64,000 nt of DNA from positions 1,798,001 through 1,862,000 of the forward strand of contig NZ_JAVDYJ010000001.1 of assembly GCF_031458395.1 (NCBI RefSeq). The letters are read 5' to 3'. Shown here one piece after another: positions 8,929 to 18,013 of this stretch (position 1 is its first letter; the number at the start of each line of letters is the position of its first letter). The position numbers were made by a program, and so were the translations under genes. The notes under the pieces were generated by a model, which made no database searches, was not told the DNA's origin, and saw only the letters and a program-made list of their open reading frames with translations. The stretch is from Enteractinococcus fodinae (GTDB taxonomy: Bacteria; Actinomycetota; Actinomycetes; Actinomycetales; Micrococcaceae).

Positions 8929-9918
8929 TTATTGAGCGCCTCGGGGCTGTGGAGCGTCAAGTTCTGGTGCTTCACCGGTGAGGATCGCTCTGGCATCGCT
9001 CACGTCGCGGTCCATTTGCGCGACGAGTTCATCAATACCGCTAAACGCCAGCATGCCTCGCAGCCGGGCGACGAATTCCACGGTGCAGTGCTGCCCGTAG
9101 AGGTTGAACTCTTCCAGCGCTTCGTCTTGCGGCCGGTCAAAAATATGGGCTTCCACGGTGCGGACAACATCGTTGAAGGTCGGGTTACTGCCCACCGAGA
9201 TTGCCGTGGGCAGACGTTGTCCGGTCGCGTCGGTGAACCAGCCGGCGTAGACGCCATCGGCGGGGATCATGCCCTGGGCGTCGGGTGCGAAGTTGGCCGT
9301 TGGGAAGCCGAGTTCGCGGCCTCTGGCATGACCGTGGACGATGTCACCTTCGACCGTGTGGTAGCGGCCCAGGATACGGCTGGCTTGAGCAACATTGCCA
9401 TGTGCTAGGGTCTCGCGCACCCAGGTGGAGGACCAACGTTCGGTTTCGCCCACGTCCTCAACTTCGACCACCTCAAAGTTGTGTACCTGGCCCAACTTTC
9501 GCAGGGTGTGAATGTCCCCGGTGTTGCCGGCTCCGAAACGCGTGTCAGCGCCGACGACCACGATTCGAGCGTTCAAGGCTTCGACGAGGATGTTCTCCAC
9601 GAAGGCCTGTGCGGATTGCGCCGCGAAATCCAGTGTGTAGTGGATGACCAGTGTAGCGTCGAGGTCGCAGGCTTCCAGCAGCCGAATTTTTTGTGGCAAC
9701 GACACGATGGGGACCAGGGGTTCTTCAGGCAGGTGGACCAACCGAGGGTGCGGGTCAAAGGTCACCGCGACCGAGGTCAGGTCGTGTTGGTGTGCGGTAT
9801 CTACAACGAGCTTCAACACGGCCTGGTGGCCGCGGTGGACGCCGTCGAAGTTTCCGAGTGTGACCACCGACGGCGGTGTTGGTTGCTGTATTGCAGCGGT
9901 ACCTGCCCAGTATTGCAC
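8929..9918 (-). CDS. ribF: Bifunctional riboflavin kinase / FAD synthetase
   Basis: A 329-residue RibF. The N-terminal nucleotidyltransferase (FMN adenylyltransferase) domain has GNFDGVHRGH at about residues 22-31 and the STWVRETLAHG region. The C-terminal riboflavin kinase domain has GHARGRELGFPTANF and VEFVARLRG. It makes FMN and then FAD from riboflavin. The start is a GTG at 9918, preceded only by a weak AAGAAG site. It lies downstream of truB and two small membrane protein genes and runs straight into the methyltransferase gene. Confidence 0.95.
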   Translation of the reverse strand: MQYWAGTAAIQQPTPPSVVTLGNFDGVHRGHQAVLKLVVDTAHQHDLTSVAVTFDPHPRLVHLPEEPLVPIVSLPQKIRLLEACDLDATLVIHYTLDFAAQSAQAFVENILVEALNARIVVVGADTRFGAGNTGDIHTLRKLGQVHNFEVVEVEDVGETERWSSTWVRETLAHGNVAQASRILGRYHTVEGDIVHGHARGRELGFPTANFAPDAQGMIPADGVYAGWFTDATGQRLPTAISVGSNPTFNDVVRTVEAHIFDRPQDEALEEFNLYGQHCTVEFVARLRGMLAFSGIDELVAQMDRDVSDARAILTGEAPELDAPQPRGAQ

Positions 9919-9951
9919 TTGGTATCTTCTTTCGTATCGCGGGAGATGAGT

Positions 9952-10383
9952 CTAGGCTAACGGTTTTGGCCGGTGTTTATATAACCAATACAAGCCGATC
10001 AGCGGCAGGATGAGCGGGATGAAGCCATAGCCGATACCAAAGCTAGACCAGACGGTGGATTCGGGGAACATCTGGGGGGCCAGCAGCGACCAGGTGCCAA
10101 CGGTCACCACGCCGATGAGTTCAAACCACACGGCAACCACTGCAACGCTCCACGCTTTGCGCCCCGGGGTCGCAAGGGCGATAGTGGCCACGATGTACAC
10201 GATCCCGGCCATCGCCGACAAGGTAAATGCCACGGGCGCTTCATCGAACTTGGTTAGGATCTGGAATCCCGAGCGCCAGGACGCCGCCAGCGCTAAGATC
10301 GCATACAGCATGACGATGATGCGGCCGACGCCGGTGGTGCGGCCGGTTGCTTGTGTTGGGGTACGGCTGGCAATTTTAGCCAT
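9952..10383 (-). CDS. Small four-helix membrane protein
   Basis: A 143-residue protein with a short basic, polar N-terminus and four predicted transmembrane segments (roughly residues 22-40, 53-72, 80-100 and 112-135). I do not recognise a named family. It overlaps the end of the preceding small membrane gene by eight bases, so the two are surely co-translated and may form a pair. Both sit in the truB-ribF interval, where related actinobacteria also carry small hypothetical membrane genes (general recollection, not a search result). Confidence 0.8.
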   Translation of the reverse strand: MAKIASRTPTQATGRTTGVGRIIVMLYAILALAASWRSGFQILTKFDEAPVAFTLSAMAGIVYIVATIALATPGRKAWSVAVVAVWFELIGVVTVGTWSLLAPQMFPESTVWSSFGIGYGFIPLILPLIGLYWLYKHRPKPLA

Positions 10384-10729
10384 GCCAGATCACCTGCAAT
10401 CTGTGAATCATGACCAATATGGTCGGCCCAATGGCGGCCATGACCAAATTGGACCAACGAGTTTTGTCCGTTATCCCCCAGAAGAACGCGATCGGGGGTA
10501 AGAGCATTGCCGTGATGATGTAGCCCCAAAATTCCCAGCCGGGACCATTAATAGGCACGGGTGACACCAGGGCGTAGATGGCGTAGACCCCCAGATACAG
10601 TTCAATGGCAGCCAGTGACAAGATCGACGAATCTGCCGGGTGGTCCCGAAAAATTGTCGCGGCAATACAAATGATCGCAGACAGGATGCCGATGACTGCC
10701 CCAGCGTAAAACCAGCCGTCGAGAATCAT
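10376..10729 (-). CDS. Small membrane protein downstream of truB
   Basis: A 117-residue protein with four hydrophobic segments. Its start overlaps the truB stop in an ATGA arrangement and its end overlaps the next membrane gene by eight bases, so truB and both membrane genes form one translationally coupled unit. The family is not recognised and no catalytic motif is visible. Confidence 0.8.
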   Translation of the reverse strand: MILDGWFYAGAVIGILSAIICIAATIFRDHPADSSILSLAAIELYLGVYAIYALVSPVPINGPGWEFWGYIITAMLLPPIAFFWGITDKTRWSNLVMAAIGPTILVMIHRLQVIWHG

Positions 10730-11646
10730 GCAGACGCCCCGGTCAGGTCTTCGAGCGTGGCAAACACGATCTCCGGCTTAGCTTCGATGGTGCCAGCACG
10801 TTCCACATCGGTGATCAACGCGACCAGCTGTCCATTCGCCAGCTGCGCTGCGTGCAGCTGGCTATCATCGGTCGGTTCGATGCGACGTCCATGGACGAGG
10901 TCTTGGGCCTGTGCAAGGCTCACGGTGCGGACCGGAAAGAGCTTTGCGGCCGCTTGGGAAATATCCGTGTATTGAAAGTCCTGGGCCAATTGTTCCAGGG
11001 TGGCGGCATTGGCGACGGTATAGGGGCCCACTGCGGTGCGGCGCAGGGCCGTGAGATAACCTCCGGTGTTGAGGTCCTCTCCCATATCGCGGGCCAGCGC
11101 GCGAATATAGGTGCCGGGCGTGCATTCGACCTCAACCTCGATGTCGATCGTCTTGCCGTCATCGGCACGGTTGATAGTTTCGACGTCGAACCGGTGGATG
11201 GTGACTTCGCGCGCCGGGATCTCGACGTCCTCGCCATCCCGGACCCGCTGGTACGCCCGTTTTCCATCAATCTTGATGGCGGATACTGACGAGGGTACCT
11301 GTTGAATCGTGCCGGTCAGTGCTGCGACAGCCCGCTGGATGTCTTCCGGGGTGACGGCATTCGCGAATCGAGTTTGAACGATCTCACCGTCGGCATCGTC
11401 AGTCGTGGTGGTGTGACCCAGTCGGATCGTCGCGCGATACGTTTTTGTGGTGTCGACGATGTAGGTCAGCAACCGGGTGGCCTTATTGAACCCGATGACC
11501 AGCAATCCGGTGGCCATCGGGTCCAATGTGCCTGCGTGGCCGACTTTTCGGGTTCCAGCGAGTTTGCGGGTACGAGACACCACATCGTGTGAAGTCCATC
11601 CCGCTGGTTTATCCACCAGAAGTAATCCCGAAGCGTCTGCCACCAT
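10726..11646 (-). CDS. truB: tRNA pseudouridine(55) synthase
   Basis: A 306-residue pseudouridine synthase that modifies U55 in the T-loop of tRNAs. The family motif HAGTLDPMATGLL contains the catalytic Asp (residue 42), and DKPAGWTSHDVV precedes it. The PUA-like C-terminal part is present. The start at 11646 follows an AAGGAA site; upstream in-frame codons overlap rbfA and are not used. It is four bases downstream of rbfA and overlaps the following small membrane gene by four bases. Confidence 0.96.
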   Translation of the reverse strand: MVADASGLLLVDKPAGWTSHDVVSRTRKLAGTRKVGHAGTLDPMATGLLVIGFNKATRLLTYIVDTTKTYRATIRLGHTTTTDDADGEIVQTRFANAVTPEDIQRAVAALTGTIQQVPSSVSAIKIDGKRAYQRVRDGEDVEIPAREVTIHRFDVETINRADDGKTIDIEVEVECTPGTYIRALARDMGEDLNTGGYLTALRRTAVGPYTVANAATLEQLAQDFQYTDISQAAAKLFPVRTVSLAQAQDLVHGRRIEPTDDSQLHAAQLANGQLVALITDVERAGTIEAKPEIVFATLEDLTGASA

Positions 11647-11650
11647 TGTG

Positions 11651-12064
11651 TTATTCCTTATAAGGGTCTTCGTCACCGGCATAGGTTGCTGATTCGCGCT
11701 GTGCGGCGAGTTCAGCATCCCGGGCTCGAGCGGCGCGCAGCACTTCTTCCAGTTGCGCGGCGGTCTCGGGAACGGTGTCGCGGATGAGCTCTAGTGTCGG
11801 AACCAACCGGATGTTGAGCCCGCGGCCCATTTCGCGACGTAAGAGTCCACGGTTTTCTTCCATTGCTTCGTGCGCTGCGGCTACGGTGTCGTCATCACCA
11901 AAGACGGTGTAGTACACAGTGGCTTGCTGTAGATCATTGGTGACGCGAGCTTCGGTAATCGTGACGTTGTCGACCCGGTCATCTTTGATCGTTTTTTGCA
12001 GAGCTTCAGCAAGAAGCACTTTGATTCGTTGTGCCAGTCGTGCGGCACGGTTGTGATCTGCCAT
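11651..12064 (-). CDS. rbfA: 30S ribosome-binding factor A
   Basis: A 137-residue RbfA, the KH-type factor needed for late 16S rRNA processing and cold adaptation. The segment ITEARVTNDLQQATVYYTVF and the LRREMGRGLNIRLVPTLEL core match the family. The start ATG at 12064 follows AGGAGAT at good distance. It lies 62 bases downstream of infB and four bases before truB, the standard infB-rbfA-truB order. A mildly acidic tail extends beyond the core domain. Confidence 0.96.
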   Translation of the reverse strand: MADHNRAARLAQRIKVLLAEALQKTIKDDRVDNVTITEARVTNDLQQATVYYTVFGDDDTVAAAHEAMEENRGLLRREMGRGLNIRLVPTLELIRDTVPETAAQLEEVLRAARARDAELAAQRESATYAGDEDPYKE

Positions 12065-12126
12065 GGTAGATCTCCTGAAATGGGGTGGATCCGCGGCGTC
12101 CGGTGTGGACGCCGCGGAGCTGCAAG

Positions 12127-14940
12127 CTATACGCGCGGTATCTCTCGCATTTCGTAGTTTTCGATGATGTCGCCTTCGCGGATATCGCTGAATTTACCCA
12201 GTCCGATACCGCATTCGAAGCCTTCGCGGACTTCGGTGACATCGTCGGTGAAACGACGCAACGAGCCGATCGAAAGATCGTCGGCCACCACGCGGTTATC
12301 ACGCAGTAGGCGTGCTGTGGCGTTGCGACGCATGATACCGGAGGCCACCATGGAACCGGCAATGGTGCCTGCTTTGGAGGAACGGAAGATTTCGCGGACT
12401 TCGGCGCGACCGAGCACCGCTTCTTCGTATTCCGGTTTCAGCATGCCCTTGAGCGCTTGTTCGATGTCGTCGATCACGTCGTAGATGACGGTGTAGAAGC
12501 GCATGTCGACGCCTTCTTCATCGGCCAGCTCGGTGACGCGTTCAGCCGGGCGAACGTTGAAGCCGATGATGACGGCATCGTCGACGGTTGCCAGGTTGAC
12601 GTCGTTCTGGGTGATGGCACCCACGCCACGGTGGATAACGCGCAATTGGACTTCGTCCTTGCCGCCCACATCGATCTGCATGAGTGAATCTTCCAGTGCT
12701 TCCACCGGACCGGATGCGTCACCTTTAATAATGAGGTTGAGCGTATCCAGTTTGCCTTCGGCAACAGCCTGATCGAACTCTTCCAGGGTGATGCGCTTGC
12801 GGCGACGTGCCAGCATAGCGTTGCGCTTTGCTGTTTCGCGTCGTTCAGCGATCTGGCGCGCGGTCCGTTCGTCGTCGGTGACCAAGAAGACGTCACCGGC
12901 GCGCGGCACGTTGGACAGACCAAGTACCTGAACCGGACGTGACGGCAAGGCCTCTTTGACAGGGTCGCCATACTCATCGAACATCGCACGGACACGACCG
13001 TGAGCATCGCCCACGACCATGTTATCGCCAACGTGCAGCGTACCGTTCTGGACCAGGACGGTGGCCACTGGGCCTCGACCGCGATCGAGGTTAGCCTCAA
13101 TGGCAACCCCACGGGCTTCACGTTCTGGGTTAGCGGTCAGTTCCAGCGCAGCATCGGCGGTTAGCAGGATCGATTCGAGCAATCCGTCGATGTTCTGCTT
13201 CTGCAAGGCAGAGATTTCTACGAACATGGTGTCGCCACCATATTCTTCTGGGACCAGGCCGTATTCGGACAATTCACCACGGATACGATCCGGGTTCGCG
13301 CCTTCCTTATCGACCTTGTTGATCGCAACCACGATCGGCACTTCAGCGGCTTTGGCGTGGTTGAGCGCTTCAACGGTCTGGGGCATGACGCCGTCATCAG
13401 CGGCGACGACCAGTACGGCAATGTCGGTGACCTTTGCACCGCGAGCACGCATGGCGGTGAACGCCTCGTGACCCGGGGTATCAATGAAGGTCAGCGTGCG
13501 CTGATTTCCGTCGTGTGGCACTTCGACCTGGTATGCACCGATGTGCTGGGTGATGCCGCCGGCTTCGGATTCACGGACCCGTGCAGAGCGGATGGCATCC
13601 AACGTGCGGGTTTTACCGTGGTCCACGTGACCCATAACGGTGACAACCGCCGGGCGGGCTTCCATGTCTTCTGCGGCTTCTTCTTCATCGAGGTCGATGT
13701 CGAAGGCGTCGAGGATTTCACGATCTTCTTCTTCTGGGGAGACGACTTGTACTTTATAGCCGATTTCCTCACCCAGGATAGCGAAGGTCTCTTCGTCCAA
13801 GGACTGGTTAGCCGTGGCCATTTCACCCAGGTGGAACAGGATGGTCACCAGTGCTGCCGGATCAGCTTTGATGCGCTCAGCGAGATCAGCAATCGAGGAG
13901 CCGCGACGCAACCGGATGACGGTATCGCCGTCACCCTTTGGTACCTTGACGCCGCCAATGACTGGAGCTTGCTGATGCTGCTCTTCGCGACGTTGACGCT
14001 TCTTGGAACGACGACGACCGGTTTGTGGTCCCCGACCGAAGGCACCCTGAGGTGAGCCACGGCCCGGGCCTCGACGCGGTCCGCCACCGGCGCCACGACG
14101 TGGTCCCCCACCGCGGCCTGGTTCGGCCGGTTTGGGCGGGGTGATCTGGCCGGGCATCATTGCCGGCGATGGGCGTGGACCTGAACCGCGTGGTGCTGCT
14201 GTTTCAGGCTTACCGCCTGGCTTTGCGCCAGGTTTTGGTGCGCCCTTGCGAGGAGCCGGCTTGGGTCCGCCACGACCCGGTACAGGGCGTGGACCGCCAC
14301 CACGTTCTTGGCGCATGCCTTGCTGCGGGGCGAACGGGTTGTTTCCTGGGCGTGGGCCACCACCGCGTGGTCCTGGACGAGGGGCGGTGGTGCCTTCCTT
14401 GGATTGGAAGGGGTTGTTACCCGGACGAGGCGCTGGTGCTTTCGGCCCTGGTTTTGGTGCCGCAGGCTTGTCCTGGCCAGGTTTTGCTACGTCTGGTTTT
14501 GCTGCGTCCGGTTTTGTTGCAGATTCTGGTTCTGCAACTGGCTCTGGCGCAGGCTTGGCTGCCGGTTTTGGAGTCTCGGCGGCAGGTGTTGGCGCGACCT
14601 CTGGCGGCGTGGGAGCCGGCTCTTGTGGGGTCGGAGCTTTCGGTCCTGGCTTCGGCGCTGCAGGCTTCGACTCTTTGGCCGGAGCTGCCGGCTCTTGTGC
14701 CTTTGGCGCGGCTGGTTTCTTGGCCGCAGGTTTCGGCGCGGCAGGCTTCTTGGCCGCGGGTGTTGGTTTTTCTGCCGGTGCGGCGTCAGCAAATTCTGCT
14801 TTCAAACGCTTCACTACCGGTGGTTCAATGGTTGAGGATGCTGAAGATACGAACTCGCCAATTTCTTCGAGTTTCTTCAGCGCCTCGCGGGATGTAATCC
14901 CAAGTTGCTTCGCAACTTCGTGGACGCGGAGTTTCGCCAC
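12127..14940 (-). CDS. infB: Translation initiation factor IF-2
   Basis: A 937-residue IF2. Residues 1-50 form the N-terminal IF2 subdomain ([20 protein letters not shown]). Residues 51-325 are low complexity: Ala/Pro/Lys-rich first, then Gly/Arg/Pro-rich, as in actinobacterial IF2. The G domain follows, with GHVDHGKT at 437-444, DTPGHEAF and NKVD, then the C-terminal domains that bind initiator tRNA. The start is GTG at 14940 after an AGGAG site. A TATAAT box at 15012-15017 and a hairpin lie upstream, so it may be transcribed separately from nusA-ylxR. Confidence 0.97.
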   Translation of the reverse strand: MAKLRVHEVAKQLGITSREALKKLEEIGEFVSSASSTIEPPVVKRLKAEFADAAPAEKPTPAAKKPAAPKPAAKKPAAPKAQEPAAPAKESKPAAPKPGPKAPTPQEPAPTPPEVAPTPAAETPKPAAKPAPEPVAEPESATKPDAAKPDVAKPGQDKPAAPKPGPKAPAPRPGNNPFQSKEGTTAPRPGPRGGGPRPGNNPFAPQQGMRQERGGGPRPVPGRGGPKPAPRKGAPKPGAKPGGKPETAAPRGSGPRPSPAMMPGQITPPKPAEPGRGGGPRRGAGGGPRRGPGRGSPQGAFGRGPQTGRRRSKKRQRREEQHQQAPVIGGVKVPKGDGDTVIRLRRGSSIADLAERIKADPAALVTILFHLGEMATANQSLDEETFAILGEEIGYKVQVVSPEEEDREILDAFDIDLDEEEAAEDMEARPAVVTVMGHVDHGKTRTLDAIRSARVRESEAGGITQHIGAYQVEVPHDGNQRTLTFIDTPGHEAFTAMRARGAKVTDIAVLVVAADDGVMPQTVEALNHAKAAEVPIVVAINKVDKEGANPDRIRGELSEYGLVPEEYGGDTMFVEISALQKQNIDGLLESILLTADAALELTANPEREARGVAIEANLDRGRGPVATVLVQNGTLHVGDNMVVGDAHGRVRAMFDEYGDPVKEALPSRPVQVLGLSNVPRAGDVFLVTDDERTARQIAERRETAKRNAMLARRRKRITLEEFDQAVAEGKLDTLNLIIKGDASGPVEALEDSLMQIDVGGKDEVQLRVIHRGVGAITQNDVNLATVDDAVIIGFNVRPAERVTELADEEGVDMRFYTVIYDVIDDIEQALKGMLKPEYEEAVLGRAEVREIFRSSKAGTIAGSMVASGIMRRNATARLLRDNRVVADDLSIGSLRRFTDDVTEVREGFECGIGLGKFSDIREGDIIENYEMREIPRV

Positions 14941-15011
14941 GATTCTCCTATTCTGGCTGAATCGTGGCTGCCACTAGAACTTAGTGCATTACCGCGATTC
15001 TGGCCGGTCGA

Positions 15012-15017
15012 ATTATA
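15012..15017 (-). promoter_or_regulatory. infB: Consensus -10 box upstream of infB
   Basis: A perfect TATAAT on the minus strand lies 71 bases upstream of the infB GTG. No good -35 is seen at 17 bases. It suggests an internal infB promoter within the nusA operon. Confidence 0.5.
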
Positions 15018-15028
15018 TGCTCTGTCAT

Positions 15029-15067
15029 CAACCGCATGACACCGTTTCCACGGTTGCTCATGCGTTG
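15029..15067 (-). terminator. Hairpin between ylxR and infB
   Basis: An inverted repeat (15029-15039 with 15058-15067, one bulge) encloses a second 5-bp stem with a TTCC loop (15041-15054). No U tract follows, so it could be an attenuator or processing element rather than a full terminator. Confidence 0.4.
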
Positions 15068-15123
15068 TGAGCTGACTGTGATATTCATCGTTGGGCACTC
15101 ATCGTGTGCTCACCGGGTATCCA

Positions 15124-15438
15124 TCAGATCTCTGACCCGCTTTCATCATTGTTATATGTGGTGGTGTCTGTCGTGTGCCATGCGCTCAGCGATTGTTCTA
15201 GCTGTGCGGTGTCGACCCGACCCCGAAAAGCCCGAGCAAAAGCGCGTTTGCGCAAAGCCGTGGACAAACACTTCGGGTCGCGGTGCAGCCAAGCACCACG
15301 TCCCGGTAGTACGTTGCGCTGATCTAAAACTAATGATCGGGAATCATTGGCTTCGTCGAACGCGACACGTACCAAACTGTCAATGGTTTCACGTGTGCGA
15401 CAGCCAATACATAACCGCATTGGTACATGCTTGGCCAT
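15124..15438 (-). CDS. ylxR: YlxR family RNA-binding protein
   Basis: A 104-residue YlxR/DUF448 protein. The signature MRLCIGCR near the N-terminus and the GRGAWLHRDPKCL motif in the middle are those of this family, a small nucleic-acid-binding protein encoded between nusA and infB in many Gram-positive bacteria. Recent work links YlxR to nucleoid association and to RNase P regulation. I use the ATG at 15438, which has GGAGG just three bases upstream. A TTG at 15468 and an ATG at 15450 would also be in frame. It lies 74 bases downstream of nusA. Confidence 0.88.
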   Translation of the reverse strand: MAKHVPMRLCIGCRTRETIDSLVRVAFDEANDSRSLVLDQRNVLPGRGAWLHRDPKCLSTALRKRAFARAFRGRVDTAQLEQSLSAWHTTDTTTYNNDESGSEI

Positions 15439-15512
15439 GGGCCTCCACATCTGCCACACTATCGTCAACCTTTAATAGTCTAACGCAAAGCGCCTGGTTG
15501 ACGCCAAAGGAG

Positions 15513-16517
15513 CTAAGCCTCTGGAGCCGCTTCAGCGCCTCTTTGCTGTTCGTAGACCGTCTCTCCCATGATGTCGATGCGCCATCCGGTCAGTTTTGCG
15601 GCCAGTCGGGCGTTCTGTCCTTCTTTGCCAATGGCAAGAGACAGTTGATAATCAGGTACGACAACGGAGGCTGAACGAGTTGCTTCATCCACTCCAAAGA
15701 CTTTGACGACCTTTGATGGGGATAGGGCTGCGGTGATAAACGCAGCGGGATCTTCTGAGTAGTCAACGATGTCGATCTTCTCGTCGTTGAGCTCGGTCAT
15801 GACCGCTCTGACACGGCTGCCCATTTCGCCAATGCAAGCACCTTTGGCGTTGATACCGGGTTCATTGGCTTTCACCGCGATCTTGGTGCGGTGTCCAGCT
15901 TCCCGAGCGATCGCGGCGATCTCGACACTGCCGTTGGCGATTTCTGGCACTTCGAACTCAAACAGTTTACGGACCAGTCCCGGGTGGGAACGCGACAAGG
16001 TGATGGACGGACCCTTATTGCCACGAGTCACGGACACAACGTAGGAACGCAACCGGGTGCCGTGTGAATAGTCTTCGCCAGGGACTTGTTCTGCCGGTGG
16101 AAGAACACCTTCGACACTGCCCAGATCTACCTGAATCATATGCGGGTTGTTACCCTGTTGGATCACGCCCGAGATGACCTGATCCTGTTTGTCCCGGAAC
16201 TCCCCCAGCACTTGATCATCTTCAGCATCGCGAAGGCGCTGCACAATCACCTGTCGGGCGGTCGAGGCAGCGATCCGGTCAAACCCTGATGGGGTGTCAT
16301 CGAATTCGCCAATCGGCTCGTCATTATCCCCGTATTCGACTGCCCAAATGGTGACTTTGCCAGTTTTGGTGTCTACTTCGGCTCGGGCTTGTGGGATCGC
16401 GCCGGGAGATTTATGGTAGGCCAGCAGCAGTGCTTGCTCGATTGTTGAGATCAGTTGATCCAACGGAAATTCATGTTCCGTCTCAAGCATGCGCAGCAGG
16501 GAAATATCGATATCCAC
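15513..16517 (-). CDS. nusA: Transcription termination/antitermination factor NusA
   Basis: A 334-residue NusA that binds RNA polymerase and nascent RNA. The N-terminal RNAP-binding domain (about 1-125), the S1 domain ([20 protein letters not shown]), and two KH domains ([18 protein letters not shown] and [20 protein letters not shown]) are visible. The C-terminal acidic repeats of E. coli NusA are absent, as usual for actinobacteria. I place the start at the GTG at 16517, seven bases after GGAGGA. An ATG seven codons upstream lacks any ribosome site. It follows rimP by 79 bases. Confidence 0.95.
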   Translation of the reverse strand: MDIDISLLRMLETEHEFPLDQLISTIEQALLLAYHKSPGAIPQARAEVDTKTGKVTIWAVEYGDNDEPIGEFDDTPSGFDRIAASTARQVIVQRLRDAEDDQVLGEFRDKQDQVISGVIQQGNNPHMIQVDLGSVEGVLPPAEQVPGEDYSHGTRLRSYVVSVTRGNKGPSITLSRSHPGLVRKLFEFEVPEIANGSVEIAAIAREAGHRTKIAVKANEPGINAKGACIGEMGSRVRAVMTELNDEKIDIVDYSEDPAAFITAALSPSKVVKVFGVDEATRSASVVVPDYQLSLAIGKEGQNARLAAKLTGWRIDIMGETVYEQQRGAEAAPEA

Positions 16518-16596
16518 CAGGGGTCCTCCAGGGGTCATTCACTTGTGATTCTGTTATGTGGTGCAGTTATAGCTGACCGGGGCCAGAGTTTCTAGG

Positions 16597-17166
16597 CTAT
16601 TTTAGCTGAACTTGGACGATGGCATTCGACAGCCGCTCGTAGGAATAGTGCTCGGGCTTGGCGTACTTAGCGGGCATACCTTTTTTCGCACCCGGAGTGA
16701 TGATCGACAGCTCGACACCCTCAGCATCGACATCGTGAATTTTGGCGTCCGTGGCTTCCTGGTCATCAATTCGAACATTGACCACACGTCCGAGATTTTT
16801 CTCCCAGTGATGTTTGCGCACCAGTGGTCGGTCGGTACCGGGTGTTGTGACCTCCAGCGTGTACGATTGCGAGCCGAGTTCCGGGATCGCATCGCCTTCG
16901 GCATCAAGCGCGGCCGAAACTTCTTGGGTTATTACCCCGATGGTGTCAAGGCTGATGCCGTCCTGGTCGTCGATACGGTCTACGACGACAGAAAGGACTC
17001 GGTCCCCTGGCTGACCTCCCAGCACGACTTCTTCACACCAGAGCCCCTGGCCCTCCACCACGGCCCCGATCAGCGACTGGAGCTCAGACCGCTGGATCGG
17101 ATCTAACTCCGACACGGCGGGGCGTGATTCATGGACGTGTTGAGCGAAACTACGACGGTTGACCAT
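16597..17166 (-). CDS. rimP: Ribosome maturation factor RimP
   Basis: A 189-residue RimP, needed for 30S subunit maturation. The core pattern SYTLEVTTPGTDRPL is the family signature, and LDTIGVITQEVSAALD precedes it. The N-terminus carries about 20 extra residues before the core. A GGAG lies 14 bases upstream of the ATG at 17166, which is a rather long spacing. It is the first gene of the rimP-nusA-ylxR-infB set and is divergent from the membrane protein gene at 17268. Confidence 0.94.
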   Translation of the reverse strand: MVNRRSFAQHVHESRPAVSELDPIQRSELQSLIGAVVEGQGLWCEEVVLGGQPGDRVLSVVVDRIDDQDGISLDTIGVITQEVSAALDAEGDAIPELGSQSYTLEVTTPGTDRPLVRKHHWEKNLGRVVNVRIDDQEATDAKIHDVDAEGVELSIITPGAKKGMPAKYAKPEHYSYERLSNAIVQVQLK

Positions 17167-17267
17167 AGCGCGGTGATGTACTCCTAGCAGTGCGTTGTAT
17201 AGACATTTGTACCAACCTCGGCCCGGTCCGAGTGGTGTTCGGTGGAACTATGACACAATAACGTGAT

Positions 17268-17960
17268 GTGAAGTATGACGATTCGATCCGACAAGGTGTG
17301 GCACCCCGCCGTCCGATGTGGCCTGGGGTCATCACTGCAATCGTGCTTATTGCGCTTGTGGGACTCGGCACGTGGCTGGCCACCAGTCTGGTCCGAAGCA
17401 GCGATAGTGTCACCGAGGAATCCAGCGAGTTGACCGCTTCACAGCACATTGAACATCTCGTCAGAGTTCTGCGGATATCTGCTGCTTCTGCTACAACACC
17501 ACCGCATGTCCAAACTATTCCGGATGCCGTAGTCAGCAGTGAACCGGTCTCGTGTGGTTCGCGTTACGCCCAGGCATTGGAACATGCGACTATCCAGCTG
17601 CATGGGGTTGATTACTTTTCTACGGTCGCAGGAGCCCGAGTCGTCGATACGGCATTGTGGCGTGCCCAGCAATCGCAAGCCCACGATAGCGCACTAGCCC
17701 TCACGCGACTGTTCCCACCGGAGTGCGAACCGGGGGTGCCGGTGACCTTTGTGTTATCCGACACGTTACGCCGCGCCGACGGGATGAGCCTCGGCCATAT
17801 GGTGAAGGTCTCAGATAATTTGTTGGACGAGTGGTCCCAGCTGTACCTGTTAGCCGAGACCGCACCGGAACGTGAATTAGCCCTAGCCGGTTTATGGCAA
17901 GTGATCAGCTGGGAGGCCACTTGGCAGCCTGGCAAATCGCCTTTTACGTTTACCAGCTAA
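17268..17960 (+). CDS. Membrane-anchored protein of unknown function
   Basis: A 230-residue protein with one N-terminal transmembrane segment (about residues 18-42) and a predicted extracytoplasmic helical domain. The region SRYAQALEHATIQLHGVDYF and the LALAGLWQVISWE stretch have a look of the ferritin-like DUF4439 family that often lies by proS in actinobacteria, but this is only a weak resemblance. The start is a GTG at 17268 without a ribosome site. A CACAAT-like -10 at 17254-17259 would make the message leaderless. It is convergent with proS, with a hairpin between. Confidence 0.65.
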   Translation: MKYDDSIRQGVAPRRPMWPGVITAIVLIALVGLGTWLATSLVRSSDSVTEESSELTASQHIEHLVRVLRISAASATTPPHVQTIPDAVVSSEPVSCGSRYAQALEHATIQLHGVDYFSTVAGARVVDTALWRAQQSQAHDSALALTRLFPPECEPGVPVTFVLSDTLRRADGMSLGHMVKVSDNLLDEWSQLYLLAETAPERELALAGLWQVISWEATWQPGKSPFTFTS

Positions 17961-17973
17961 ACGTACCCTGATG

Positions 17974-17998
17974 GCCGGGCGAGTGGCCATCGCCCGGC
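17974..17998. terminator. Hairpin between convergent genes
   Basis: A 9-bp perfect GC-rich stem (17974-17982 with 17990-17998, loop of 7) lies between the + strand gene ending at 17960 and the minus-strand proS stop at 18014. It lacks a long U tract, but the position fits a shared terminator. Confidence 0.55.
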
Positions 17999-18013
17999 AA
18001 CCACAACGGGTAT

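Noticed and set aside
12127-14940. The IF2 N-terminal repeats as a DNA repeat or integration scar
   Set aside because: Ala/Pro/Gly-rich N-termini are normal in actinobacterial IF2, and the reading frame is intact.
14132-14977. Long + strand open frame of 281 residues opposite the IF2 N-terminus
   Set aside because: It mirrors the Ala/Pro/Gly/Lys-rich low-complexity infB sequence on the other strand and has no start signal or family match.
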